From the NCBI GenBank assembly GCA_030549495.1, contig JAUIRK010000891.1, positions 248,001-312,000 of the forward strand: a stretch of DNA of 64,000 nucleotides, given 5' to 3'. Made by a program: the position numbers and the translations under genes. Shown piece by piece: positions 22,040 through 34,219 of this stretch. The stretch is from Nectonema munidae (Eukaryota > Nematomorpha > Nectonematoida > Nectonematidae). The notes under the pieces are model-generated. The model was not told the origin of the DNA, made no database searches, and worked only from the letters and a program-made list of their open reading frames with translations. The first letter of the stretch is position 1; every line of letters begins with the position of its first letter.

Positions 22040-22345
22040 TCCTTTATACTTCCACATTAATTTGAGTTACATTTTTTGATATATGTAACACATCATACGA
22101 ATATTTTAGAGAAGGGAGTGTTTTAATTACTCTTGAGAAAGTAATTATTTTTATAATGGATTTTTGTTTACAGAGGAGTGTAAAATTTAATTTGCATGCA
22201 TTGAAAAAGACGTTAGTTTTACTAGATAATAGGGTTAGGTAAATTAGTACAAACATAATTTTAAAAAATGTTGTTAAAATTATTTCTAATGTTTCGAAAT
22301 GTAATGATATATTAAATCTAATCCTTGCCTCAACAAAAATAAATC
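22040..22345 (-). repeat. Diverged copy of the signal-exon upstream region
   Basis: This stretch aligns by eye with 36060-36330, the flank upstream of the minus-strand signal-peptide exon. Shared pieces include ACTTTG.ATAGTGAAA, CACATTAATTT, AAAGTAATTATTTTT and CTTACCTCAACAA.AATA-like ends. Where the signal exon should follow (below about 22000) no start codon plus hydrophobic run is found, so this would be a promoter copy without its gene. It is repeated, inverted, at 58266-58560. Confidence 0.55.
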
Positions 22346-24550
22346 AACAAGCTATGACTTGGTTAATTGGCAATGAGTCTCATAAATATCCCTAATCATA
22401 GTGTAATTCATTGAAATGCGATGTCTGGCTCATTTACTCCTAAACATTAGTACCCTTCGACAGAAATCTTTTAGAAAATATCAAAATATGCGAATAAATA
22501 AATTCTCAAATTCACTGATTCTGTCAAACTAAGAGTTAATAAAATATTTTTGAGTCGATTAAAATTGTGGTGTCCACACTGAGTGGCATATTAAGAAAAT
22601 TATTTTAGCGGGAAGGGGGGTTTAAAAATTTTTAGAGAGCTTTTAAAAATAATAACCATAACTAGATGGTTATTTCAGTTAATTAAAAGTAAAAAACCAC
22701 GTTAATATTCTTATTTTATAAAGTTTTTGTAAAGAAGTTGACAAAATTAGATAAAAAAAGGTCAATTTTGATGGTAAGTCAACTTTTTTGATAGTGCATT
22801 TCTTTGTAAGCTATCTTGATTTTGTAAAAATTTAAACAAACAAAGAGCAAGTTTTTAAAAGCTTTGTAATGGTTCTTATATATTAAAGATTTTACAAATG
22901 AACTAAAAAATAGATAATTTCATTTTTGCAATTATTTGATTAAAACATTTTTAATACAGGTTAAAATTTCCAACTTCTCGATTGTAAAACCTAAATTTAT
23001 TCATTTAGATAGTGATCTCATTAAAGAGTTCGAAATAAAACGAGAAAACTTGCTGCTACATTTGATGCCTCCAAGTAAGAGTTTTTAGCTTGTATGTCTT
23101 GTTTTGCCCATTTTTGCACTACTGCGACTTGAAAGTTGAAGCACATTTCGTGGCAGTAAATGAACTGATAGTCAATTAAAGGAGCAACAATTGAAAAGAG
23201 AATAAAAAACGAACTTTCTAAAATTTTTACTCACGCGTTATAAAATAGAGAAAATTGAATAAATGAACTATTATGAAAAATATTGCGAAGTGAAAATGTT
23301 TCTGGAAAAGTTTAAAGGAGAAGATATTTTTGTTAAGAAAGGGAAGAATTAGTAATAAATGAACTTTTACATGATGTTTTTGCTTTATAGTATGTCAAAT
23401 CTACAAAAAGTAATTCAAAACGGAATCTTTGTATTATAATACAAAGGATTTTGTTCGATTTATACTATATCAATGTCGAATTTTAAGATGAAGTATGCGA
23501 TATACAAAACTACATTGAAAAAAGAATTAATAAAAACGAAATTATAACATCTTTTGTCTAATGATCTCACTTTTTAAGCGAAAAAATCTTCCATCTCTGT
23601 TGTAAAAGATTAAATAGTGAAAGTGATTTTTGAATATATTTTTTATGTCCACTTTTTTACGAATAAATTTTTTCGTCAGTTTTAAATGATTATGTCGATT
23701 TTTATTGCCCCTATGGAGTTGGACTTTTAAAAAATAATTTGTATTACATTGAATTTTTAATATATTCCTATTGACAAATATAACTATTTCAAATAAACTG
23801 AAAGACAAAAAAATATAAAAGACCGATACTTCATTTTAAGAGAGGGGGCTCTAACCCAATGCACTTCCACTTCAATTCCCCACTGTTCCTCAATATCTAT
23901 AATAAGATCGATTATTCAATTTTCTATAACACCTTTCCAATAAGTTATGTATGAAGGGATATTCATGTATTTTTAATTACAACTTATTTTAAGGATATTT
24001 ATTTTATTATAACTCAATTTCTGACAGTTGTGACTTGTGAGTGTTTTTCTCTTAAAATATAATTTCTGACAGTTATAAGTTTTTTTGGCAAATTTTTTAA
24101 TTTATTTTAACATTTCTACAATCCACTTTAATCAAATTAATGTTTAAATAATTATTCTTTTATTTGGTTGTAAGGGCAAAACAATTAATTAAAGTGTTTA
24201 GCATGGAAGTATTGTCATCGAAAAATGCTTATAAATATTGTGATGTCCCTGAAAAAGAAATGCCAACTAGATTGAGAAGTTGAATAAAATTCGGTCTCAA
24301 ACAATTTAGGGAATCCTAAATAAAACTAGAGACAAAAGAGCTAGAACAGTTGCGCTAGTACCACTAGCATAATAGATAGTAGCCAAAACAACTATATAGT
24401 TAATCAAAAACACGATATTTTACTCACCTTTTTTCTCTGGTTTTTTATTTACTTATACTTTTTATAACTATTTAATTTATTTTTAGCTTCATTAGCAAAA
24501 ATTGAAATATCAACTAACAATTTTTTCTAGGAATCAGATACAAAATAACA
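22065..24550. repeat. Segment P, copy 1 of a 2.4-kb inverted pair
   Basis: Present in reverse orientation at 56186-58545. Both copies contain the same sub-blocks: a CACTTCCACTTCAATTCCCC-type stretch next to GAGAGGGGGCTCTAACCC (23840 and 56870), a short segment reading EVLSSKNAYKYCDVPE, and the AACTAGCTATT-like block at 24340. Left boundary: the match begins at CATTTTTTGAT next to 22070. Right boundary: CAAAATAACAT at about 24550. Confidence 0.85.
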
Positions 24551-24997
24551 TAACTCGAAAAATAAAAAATATTTTTGAACAATTTGGGGATATGCAATGT
24601 ACTTAACTATAGTAACCTATCTATGCAAAATTTGGGAAATTTTGTTTGGTAGTTTTTTTGCAAATGATCTCAGATAAAAGTGGTGGGTATATCGTCCTAT
24701 ACATAATGTTATATATACATAACATATAACACTTTTTTTTGTAATATTTGATGTTTAATATTTTTTTCAAAAGTTGTTCAAATTTTTAATATTTTGATTT
24801 AAGGTTCCATTTTTATATCTTAACAGCTATGCAAAGTTTGGACAGTTTACATTTTGTGGAAAAAAAGTTATACGCACTGAAAGTTTTTTCCAAAAATATA
24901 GTAGCCTCATGCTTCTTTAACATTAAAAATGCCTTTGAATCTTTGCCAAGCTATCAATATATAAAAGTAAAAAAAAATAAGTGCACTAAATTTAACA

Positions 24998-25320
24998 GGA
25001 CTGAGTTTTACATTATTGAATTAGCGCCCTGAAAGAACTCGAATGTGAAATTTTATTTAAAAAAGTATATCAGAATTAACAATTTAAATTTAAAATTTCT
25101 CTCCGTGAATTTTCTTTGTGTATAGTGAAAAAGTGATATAAAATTATTCGGAGGCAAATTAACCCCTGTAATATTGAAGATTGAAAGACATACTATGATA
25201 GTTTAAATTTAAGACTATTTTAGAATCATTTATTTTTTTTATTCTATCCACTTTTTGTGTTTTATATTTCGCCACAAATAAAAAAAAATCAGTATACAAG
25301 TTACTTTAATAAAAATTGTT
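24998..25320. repeat. Interspersed repeat, copy 2
   Basis: Direct-repeat partner of parts of 10628-11150. The overlapping 67-codon ORF at 24829-25032 has no recognisable similarity. Confidence 0.7.
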
Positions 25321-25505
25321 TGAAAAATTCCTTTACGTTGCCTCCTTTGTTGTTATTAAACGGTAAAAACTGAGCATCAAAAGTTGAGGTGTATTTTAAA
25401 AATTCATTATTTAGTTACTCAAAGTCACATAACAACAAAGGAGGCAACGTAGAGAAATTTTTCAAATAATTTTTATTAAAGTAACTTGTATACTGATTTC
25501 TTTTT
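25286..25505. repeat. Foldback (hairpin) element
   Basis: Arms 25286-25360 and 25432-25505 are near-perfect inverted repeats (inner ends TTGCCTCCTTTGTTGTTAT and AACAACAAAGGAGGCAAC), separated by about 70 bases. Confidence 0.8.
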
Positions 25506-26214
25506 TAAAGTTTTGATATATATTTTCCATGCATTGAAATGCTTGAATTTTACCGTCTACTTGGGTATATAAAAGTCTCAATTGACAACGAAAAATTATT
25601 TTTTTCTAAATAAAGCCTAGCTAAGGTCACTCGCCACATTCTAAATATTATTGCAATTTTTTCCAATTTGAAAAAAAAAATCAAAGTTTTCCCGCCCTTA
25701 GTCGGACTAAGATAGGAAATTAACATGGACTCACTTTTTTTTTAAATTTCAATTTCTTCTAATTTTAACAAATTTCAATGAAACTTGATAAAAAGTTGAT
25801 ACAATCAAAAACTTTTTCTTCTTAACACATATGTCAAGTTTGGTTGTTTTTTAACGACCCCAAGAAAAGTTACAAGTGTTTAAAATTTTCCAACTTTATA
25901 TACTATATAGTTGGCACACTTCTCTGCATAGGAAAGGCCTCCGAGGCTTTGCCAAGCTATCTATTATATATATATTGATTCTCATCATATTTTCCTTTGT
26001 TTTCTTTATAAGTGTGGAAAAAATATATATTTAAGGTGTCGACGAGTTTTATTAATTTAAATTTTACGGGTAATAATTTTGCATCCTTGTATTGTCTCAA
26101 CCAGTCCCCTTGAATTGTAAAATTTCGTTGAAGTATAAAAAAATGAACGATTAAAATAAAATAAGATGAAAATTAAACAGCGGAATTTTTACTGGAGATA
26201 AATAAATAATTTAC
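25506..26214. other. AT-rich intronic DNA
   Basis: No exon seen. The stretch TTGCCAAGCTATC near 25955 also occurs near 24950, suggesting a dispersed repeat. Confidence 0.35.
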
Positions 26215-26226
26215 CGGGTTTAATAT
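26215..26226 (-). CDS. 12-nt symmetric microexon
   Basis: TTTTTTTAG acceptor and GTAAAT donor bound ATATTAAACCCG, encoding (x)IKP(x), phase 1 to 1. The same plan and flanks as 10218-10229 and 10777-10788. Confidence 0.5.
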
Positions 26227-26815
26227 CTAAAAAAATTGTAAAATATCTTAGAATGATTAACATATTTGCAAATTTTTTTAACTACTATATTTCTTTTATT
26301 TACAAAATTTGCAATGAGAGAAATAGAATTGTAATTTTTTTCATTTGAAGAAGCAAAGTTCTTCAATTAAAAACTTGAGCAAGGAAAGCTGTTTTCATAT
26401 AGAGATTTAAAATAAAACCATTTATCTATTTATAAAGGTAAGTAAATATTTTTTAAGACGGGTATTATTTCATTTTTAAGAACTTTGAAAACTATTGAAT
26501 AGTTAATTGAATTAATTGCGTCTAAAATTTAAGTATTTTCATCAAATGAGATTTTGGTATACTAAATGTTATTTTGAGTTTTTCAATAAGTATTGTAAAA
26601 CAAGTTTCCAAGTTCAACGTAAATTAAGTGAACGATCCATTTGTCAGAAAATCCTATTCAAGTTTTCATCTATATATATGGCATTAGAATCATAATAACA
26701 TATCTTAGTTTTACATAAATTACATAAACTTGTGTCTTTAAATTTTGAATTTTACAATAATTACAAGGCCAATCATAAAAATATAAAATTTCCTTTTAAA
26801 TTCTATACTTTTTCA
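26227..26815. other. Intronic DNA, inverted paralogue of 63.4-63.9 kb
   Basis: The stretch 26440-26560 reads, in reverse, close to 63480-63580 (for example ATCAAATGAGATTTTGG and AACTATTGAATAGT). No exon seen other than the microexon at 26215-26226. Confidence 0.6.
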
Positions 26816-28314
26816 TTGTCAAAATGGGAAATAGCAAATTAAAAATGGGAAATGGTAAATTCAAAATGGGAACTAGCAAATTCAAAAGGGGAAATGACTA
26901 ATTCAAAATGGGACTTTTTTTCATTTTTTTGAATAAATTTTTTCATGTTTTTCTTTCATTCGTTTAAACTTTTGCCAAAGCCTTCATTCGAATGAAAAAA
27001 AGTAAACAAATTTGAACAAAAAATATAAAACTTTCTTTGATAATTCTTCGTTCCATTTTATTCTTCGACAATATGCCAAATCAAAAGTTGAAAAAAGTTG
27101 AATCATTAGATAAAAAAATCAAATTTTAACAGTTTACGAAGCAGACGGTGATTGGAGGGCATTGGCAAAAAGTCTTGGAGTTAAAAAAACCACTCTTTAT
27201 AGATGGATCGAAGAGGGAAACAAGCCAGATGGAAGAGGTGGAGCTCGAAATACGAAAATTAATGAACATCACAAAAATTTTTTCATAGAATGCATCGAAT
27301 CCAATCCGAGAATACCTATATCACAGATCAAAAGCCAATTTACCGAAAAGTTTTCCTTTGAAATTTCAAAAGAAAACATTAGACGTCACCTTGATCTATT
27401 ACTGTACACTTTGAAAGAAGTTCGCTTTGAACCAGAAACGGCTATTTCACTCATAAATAAAGAAAAAAGAAAACAGTTTGTTGTCGAGCTTCTGGAACAA
27501 CAATTTGAGGGAAAAAACATTTTGTTTATGGATGAAACAAATTTTAATATACACATTTCAAGAAATCAAGGTCGATCAAAACGAGGCCTCAGATGCTTCA
27601 AAGGGAGCAAATATTCATTTGATAGCTGCAATTAGCTTTTTTGGGTTAGTTTATCATGAAAATAGAAGTGGATCCTTCAAAAAAAAACGAAGCTGAAAAT
27701 TTTGTCAAAACAACTCTGAGGAAAGGCCCTAGAGCTACACCAAGTTCATATTGTGTTGGTTATGGGCAATGCTCCTTGCCACTCGAGTATTGAAAATATT
27801 TTAAACGAAGAAGAATTTTCTCTTCATAAAATTCTGCATTTGGAGCCATATAGCCCAATGTTGAATCCGATCGAATCAATTTGGAGTAAAGTGAAAACCA
27901 GCGTCAAAAAGGAGTTGGCTGAAATATCAAGTGAGGTTTTATAAAATTCTGATCGAGACGACTTGGGAATAATGTAATTTAGAACAAAAAACTGGAAAAA
28001 ATGGTTGATTTGGCAGACGATGAGATAAATCCTTCTTTTTGCTCAAATTCTATTGCCAAAATTCAGAGTTTGTGTCCTGATGGTTTAAATTGTGCTGATG
28101 TTCAATTTTGATTTTTTTTTGATATCAAATAAACTTGTTCGAAAACTTCTATTTCTATGAAATATGTTTAAAAATATAATCAGAAACTCAATAAAAGTTC
28201 TAATAAAAAATTATTCAAAAAAATGAAAAAAATGTCCCATTTTGAATTAGTCAATTCCGATTTTGATTTTGCTATTTCCCACTTTGAATTTGCTATTTCC
28301 CATTGTGAACATGA
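26816..28314 (+). mobile_element. IS630/Tc1-like transposon with long repeated ends
   Basis: Inverted ends of about 110 bases: 26816-26930 and 28200-28314. Each end contains three to four copies of a 20-bp motif (AAATGGGAAATAGCAAATTC and variants), so the ends are themselves small arrays. The transposase (27073-28111) lies between. The inverted paralogous locus at about 63.07 kb lacks the element, which dates the insertion after that duplication. Confidence 0.85.
27073..28111 (+). pseudogene. IS630/Tc1-like transposase, broken
   Basis: Possible start ATG at 27073. One slip in an A-run near 27112 separates it from the main frame VYEADGDWRALAKSLGVKKT, an HTH. The frame then carries a second HTH region and the catalytic FMDETNFNIH (first Asp). 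It shifts near 27600, then reads VMGNAPCHSS, where the second catalytic Asp of the usual D-N-A-P-C-H is Gly, then YSPMLNPIESIWS with the final Glu. Frame changes and the Asp-to-Gly change mean it is inactive. Length and order match a normal transposase of about 340 residues. Confidence 0.85.
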
Positions 28315-28504
28315 AAAGGGATAAAATGATGATACAGCGTTAAAAATAATAGAAAGTAGGAATCTAAATAAGTTTTCAACTCCCATAACCAGAGGATATC
28401 TTCTGTTTAACAAAATTTAAAAAGTGATTCATTCCTTGAAGTTATTAAATCCCTAAATTTTCTTTCTTATTTTAAAAGTGAATTTAATATGTTATGTATT
28501 TTAC

Positions 28505-28585
28505 CTTTACATAAATCAGGGCAGTATTTATCAACGTGCTCGTCTTTTCCACAATCATTGACATAATCCGGACACCAAGTTGCAT
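28505..28585 (-). CDS. 81-nt four-cysteine module exon
   Basis: TTTTAG acceptor and GTAAAA donor bound 81 nt, phase 1 to 1. It encodes ATWCPDYVNDCGKDEHVDKY followed by CPDLCK. It is almost identical to the plus-strand exon 62824-62904 and clearly different from the WCQ-type modules. A 12-nt microexon lies about 100 bases upstream at 28688-28699. Confidence 0.8.
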
Positions 28586-28687
28586 CTAAAATATGTAAAC
28601 ATATATAACCGCATGAGTAAAAATATTTAATTAAAAAATGTTTTGATATATTAAAAGAATATATTTTAATTAAAAAATTTAATATAC

Positions 28688-28699
28688 CTTTGCTTAAAT
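28688..28699 (-). CDS. 12-nt symmetric microexon
   Basis: TTTTATTAG acceptor and GTATAT donor bound ATTTAAGCAAAG, encoding (x)LSK(x), phase 1. The inverted paralogue at 62740-62751 (ATTTATTAAAAG) keeps both splice sites, the 12-nt length and the phase while the surrounding intron has diverged; this is the best evidence that the microexons are real. Confidence 0.6.
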
Positions 28700-29399
28700 C
28701 TAATAAAATAAATAAATTTAAAAAAAAATGATATTTTAAAATTTTATCATTTTTTGAATATCAGAATTATAATATATTTTAAGGAAAAATAATATATGGC
28801 TCCTGGATTTTTATATCTTAATTATTTAAATACATAATATTCAGATTGAATCCTTGAAAATTATTATTTTTCTACAAAAATATTAATTGAGAAATAAAAT
28901 TCATTACACTCAAACTTCTAATTATTGCACACCTTCCTAATCTTAAATAAAGAGAAAACTTTAAACTTTTGTTACTCAATTTATGTAATATTTTCGAATA
29001 TATATCATTCAATCAATAGTTATGAAAAGAAAGTGAAGTTTATTCAAAATTTGCTTCTTCTTTTCAACTTTTATTTAAACATGAAATTTTTTTAAAACTA
29101 ATTGAACAGCTGTAAAACTGGATGTATAAAAAAAACTTGTGATATTCTATTTAAAAAAAATTGCATGCGTATCAAACAAAGAAAACATGGAAGAATTTTT
29201 AAAAAGTGCAGTTTGATCAAAAGTATCAACTTTACTGAGAAGAGGGATTTCTTGGAAGTGAAATTTAGACTTCATCATAGAATGATGTTAACCTTTTCAA
29301 GTTCAAGCTTGACTTTGAGCACGTAAAACTTAAGGCTGAATGGTTACAATTCGATTTGTTGAGAGATAAAAAATTTACATGAGAATGTCGCTATTTTTA
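28700..29399. other. AT-rich DNA
   Basis: No exon or repeat recognised. Confidence 0.4.
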
Positions 29400-30390
29400 A
29401 CGGTACACTTAATCCCATTATGTGGATCAGCACAATACCTACAAACGCTAGTTCTTATACAATGAGAAGCAGTATGGCCAAAAAACAACAGTTGCTACAT
29501 TGTTGACCAAAAAATGGATAGATATTACAACAATAAAAATCTATAAAGAGTTTAAAATTATGCATACAAAATTTCATTATCTTAGAAGAAACAGAGAAAA
29601 TTACACTTTTCTATTTAACGTTCTTACATGTTTTGAGGAACAAAAAATTGAAAACTTCTCCATCTTGAACTAAACTTTTCAGAAGTGGGTTTTTACCAGT
29701 AAATTTATCTTTCAATGAAGAATCTTCAATATAAGATGGAACAACGACACTGATTTTAGGCAAAAGCCTTTTTTGAGATTTGTTTGTAATTGTTGCTTCA
29801 TCTAATTTATTTTGCGCTTTGGCCATTGACAAGTTATTGGTGAACTTGAGACAAATAGTTCTGTTATTTTCTTTAATTGACTTAATGTGTACATCATTCA
29901 AAACTCTACTAGTTTCATCATTACTTTGTTTTTTGTTTCATTACTTATTGGTAGATACACACTAAGAGTATCAGTAGAAACATTCTTCAAAGCAGTATTT
30001 TTTGTTTTTTATAGTAGGAGTATAAGAGATTTCTTTATCAATAATCTTATTATCAATATTAGTTACTTTGTCTAGAATAATATTCATAACTTTATCAATT
30101 TTTTTCACAAAATATTCTTGATTGCCTTTGCATGCAATACATTTGTTACAGTGCCATTTCAATCCCAAGGAAAAATACTTATCAAAAAAACCGTCAAAAC
30201 TAGAATCAAATTTTGAGCATTTATAACAAAACCATTCATTACAATTAAAACAGTTAGTCATCTTAGAGCTATTTTTTAGACAAGAATTGCAATTACAATT
30301 ATCATCGGAAGATGTTTTTCGGCATTTTAAATGATTTACAATATGTAAGAGGAAAAATATATAACTAAATAACAATCAAAATAATAAATA
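29400..30390 (-). pseudogene. LINE ORF1 (PHD finger, RRM-like, CCHC), degraded
   Basis: In minus-strand order: a PHD-type zinc finger (30375 downward, CNCNSC...CFNCNEWFCYKC...WHCNKC), a linker, an RRM-like stretch (29901-29611, RTICLKFTNNLSMAKAQNKL then KISVVVPSY), and a CCHC knuckle near 29500 (CSNCCFFGHTASHC). This order is typical of ORF1 of jockey/CR1-group non-LTR retrotransposons. The frame is interrupted between blocks and no endonuclease or RT follows, so this is an ORF1-only remnant. Confidence 0.7.
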
Positions 30391-30737
30391 ATAATCAAAA
30401 CTAACTTGAGCATTTGGAAAAAAAGTTTTGAAGGTCCTAATCTAGCAAAACAAGCTTGGAAGTTCAGTAGAAAAAGGTATAAAATAATTCAGATTATAAA
30501 ATTTTCTGCCATTATTAACTTAAATTTTTTCTCATTATTAAATAAAATGGTTAACAAATCAAATGACGCCAAAGACAACTTTTATGTGGAAAAATATTTT
30601 ACGTTTCAACCAAATTTACATTCTGCTTAACTACCTGTTTCACATTCTGTAAGTAATGTGTATTTCCTATTTCTTTGTTTGAATTGTTTTTTGACGACGA
30701 AGTAGTAAATTTTATAGTTGAAATGACAAATCTTTCT

Positions 30738-33700
30738 GCTAAAAGAAGAAGAAGAAGAAATTTATTTGAAATTCAATTAATGAATACAATAGTTCAACTT
30801 TTATGAGAAGACATAGTTATAAATTTACAAAATTAAGGTAACTAATAAAGAACTGTGTATTTCAAAAGTTCGTAAGCCGCTCATATGAAATAACACAAAA
30901 TATGATAAAGATATCTGAAAAAACACATACATATGAAAACAATCCATAATTTATATACAGTTCAAAATTCAATTAAAAAAACAGATTATAATTGTGCAAG
31001 GATAAATATAGTATAAAAGATTAGCAACAATTGATATAAATTATTAGATCAACTAATAAGTGTATATGATAGAAAAGAATTAGGACGTACGTGTATTAAG
31101 AAAACACGAATAACAATTGTAAGTCTCACATCTGGATAAGTATTTTCCCATTAATTCTTTTTTAATTAATTTTTTAACAAACCGATACTTAAATGTGTGT
31201 ATTCTAGCATAAAACTATTAGAGTTCCAAAAATCTGATAATTAAAACTTAAGGGTTTGGTAAAATTTCATTCTGTTATAGTTAGGTAATTTAGTAATAAA
31301 TTTATAACGTAAATCATACTTACAATCGGTTGGTAATTTAGTAATAAATTTATAAAACAAATCATACTTACAATCGGCTAAGCTAAAATCAAGGATATTT
31401 TGAAAAGCATCATACAAACAACCATTAAAAAGTTTGTATATGAATATGACCGAGTTGTATTTGTAAAGGTCACTAATTTTTAGAATATTGGAATCAAGAA
31501 ACAAGTGGCTAGTATGACTTATATGATTAACGTTATAAATGTACCTTACAGCTTTTTTTTGGGTAATTTCCAAACTTGAAAGATTACCATGTCCCCATAA
31601 TAGTATGCAATAATTTATATAGGGTAGAAAAAATAAGTCATATAATAATTTTTTAACTTTCAGAGGAAAAGAGCATTTGATAGATTTTAAAATTCCAATA
31701 ACCCTAGATAGTTTACCATTTACACATGAAATATGATTTTTCTAGTTAAATCTTCTATCTATCACTACAGCTAAGAGTTGAAAGTTTTCAACAACTTCAA
31801 ACAATAAATTATCCATTCCAAGACTTATTGGTTTATTCATAGAGAAAAACATTAGTTTTGACTTTTTTGATTAATTATATTATCATTCCATTTGTGTTTA
31901 TCCAAACAAAGAAGCTCTGAAATTCTTCATGTATAACTTTTTCAATGTTTGTTACACCAGAAGGAAAAAACTGTAGCAGTAAAGTTAGATCGTCTGCAAA
32001 ACTGAAATAGCTCAAGTTAGAGTCAATGTAATATATTTCATTGATGAATAATAATAAAAAAAGGAATGGACCCAATTTAGACCCCTCGGAACACTAGCGG
32101 TTATGTGTTTTTTATCAGAAAGAACACTTTCAATTAATACTTGCTGTTGTCTTGATCTAAGGTATGATTCCATGAATAAAGTATGTTATTTTTTGAAATC
32201 CATATAATCGTATTTTTTGGAGTAAAAGCTCGTGTGATATGATATCAAATGCTTTAGAAAAGTCAATAAATGCAGATAGAACATAACGACCTTCAGCATA
32301 TTTATTTGATTTACTAGTAATGACAACAATTTTTGAGTGTTATGATGCTTTCTAAATCCAAACTGATATTTATATAGTAAACCAAGGATGAAGAAGTAAC
32401 TCATTTGTTTATGAAGTAATTTTTCAAAAAATTTTGAAATGGTAAGAATTATAGAGATAGGCATATAGTTGTTGATATCATGTTTATCATCTTTTTTGAA
32501 AACTGGATACACTTTATTAGTTTTAAAAACACTTGGATAAATCGAAAATTCAAGGCAAGAGTTGAACCTATAAGAAGAAACTCCGCCATAATGTTTATGA
32601 TCAATTTTATATGGTACATAGAAATTCCATATATGTCAGCCTTTTTATTGGATTTAAAAGAACTAACGACCAGGAGAACATTTTGGAGAGAAAATTTATC
32701 AAAGTCAAATTCAAGATTAGATGCATTCAAAAAACTGAAGTTATCAATGTTTTGATATGGGCAACTTTCACTAGTTGTGAACTTTGTATTGAAGAGATTG
32801 GAAAGCTCAATTAGATTCTCAATTCTCCTATTTTCAAAATTAAGAGATATTTTTTTAGGTTGGGGTATTGAGCAATGAATTAATTTGACTCCACAGTTGT
32901 TTAGGCCGAGTTTCATTAGAGAAAAATATTTGTAGTAGTATTCATTTTTTAATTGTTTTGATAAGTGTTTTACCTTGTTTCTAATAGTTACATACTTGTC
33001 TCTTAAATCACCCTCACTGTTTTAATTTCATGAATATTTTGTTTCTTTCTTTAATCATTTTCAAGAGTGTTGCATTTACCCATGTTTTATTAGTTATCTT
33101 ATAATAATGACGAGACTTTATCTTAAGATTTATAACTTCTGTGTTTATATTCAGAAAATATGAAAGCTTATCATACAATTTACGAAAAAAATCATCAGGT
33201 TTATCATAAGATTTGTGTAGATATTTATGCCATTGAAGAGAAGAGATCGTTTCACCAAAACTATCTTGATGAAAAATTTCTTTAGATCGACACTCATTAC
33301 GCATATATCTCAAATCAAGCGAAATTAAGAGAGGCAAATGAACCGATATGTGAAAATTTATATTCTATGCATTGTAAAAACAGAGGTTTGTTGGAACGAA
33401 TATATTTGTCAATTAGTGTTTGACTACAAAAACGAGTATGCTTGGAAATCGATGGTTTATAAGAGTTTGAAAGCTATATATTAAGAAATGGTTCGACAGA
33501 GAAGTTGATCATAATTTTGAAACATAAAAAGCTAGACCTGAATGAGAAATCAATGAGGGAGGTTGACAAACTAAGCTTTAACAACCAATATTAAATGCTT
33601 TGTCAAAGTTTTTAAAATAGATCTTGATTCATAATAAAAGACATCTGTTTATTTTATTTTAATAAAAATCAGTAATAGATTTTACATATTATAAATTTTT

Positions 33701-33960
33701 CTTTACCATTGGGCAAGATATACTAAAAGGGAAGTGCTTGGTATTCTCAGAATCATTATCAAGACAATTAGAACATTGAAGTTTGTTGGGATTGTCTTTT
33801 ACAGTACAATACTTATATTCATACTCTTTTGAAGCACAATATGCACATGCAACTATACTCTTTTTACAGAATTTATTGGAGTGGCCGAAATTCAAACACT
33901 CAGAACATTGTAAACTTGAAATATATGTGTAAAACTTTCATTTGTTATACTTGATATATT
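30738..33960 (-). pseudogene. Jockey/CR1-group LINE with reverse transcriptase, degraded
   Basis: In minus-strand order: a CCHC end of ORF1 (33960-33689, CSECLNFGHSNKFC), almost no endonuclease, the pre-RT region (33337-33014, NKTWVNATLLKMIKERNKIF), RT blocks (32916-32186, ISIILTISKFFEKLLHKQMS; 32075-31875, MGPFLFLLLFINEI then SYFSFADDLTLL with the FADD active site), and the C-terminal part (31573-31241, ITQKKAVRYIYNVNHISHTS). The 3' end at about 30738-30760 is a CTT-repeat tail. Many frame changes. The same family as 39770-41200. Confidence 0.85.
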
Positions 33961-34219
33961 TGCAAACAAAACAATCCATGTCCTACACTTTATTTATTTT
34001 ACAACCAGAGAAACTCCAAGACTCGCAACTTTTTTTGTCATTAAACAGAAAATATATTCAAAAGTTTACAAAAACGTAATTTAAAAACTTTTAACTTAAA
34101 TTTGGAGTAATATAAAAACTATTTAAAAGACAGCCATTTTGAAACTTTGCAGAAAAATTATTCTAGAAAAAAAAGTATGCAAAAAGAGACAAAGGAAACC
34201 ATAATTTTGAAACAAGTAC
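33961..34219. other. Short gap between LINE and piggyBac
   Basis: No feature seen. Confidence 0.3.

Noticed and set aside
24829-25032. 67-codon ORF MQSLDSLHFVEKKLYALKVF...
   Set aside because: No similarity, no splice context, runs into an interspersed repeat.
25915-25980. Helitron-like 3' hairpin (GGCCTCCGAGGCTT)
   Set aside because: No CTRR end or 5' TC partner found.
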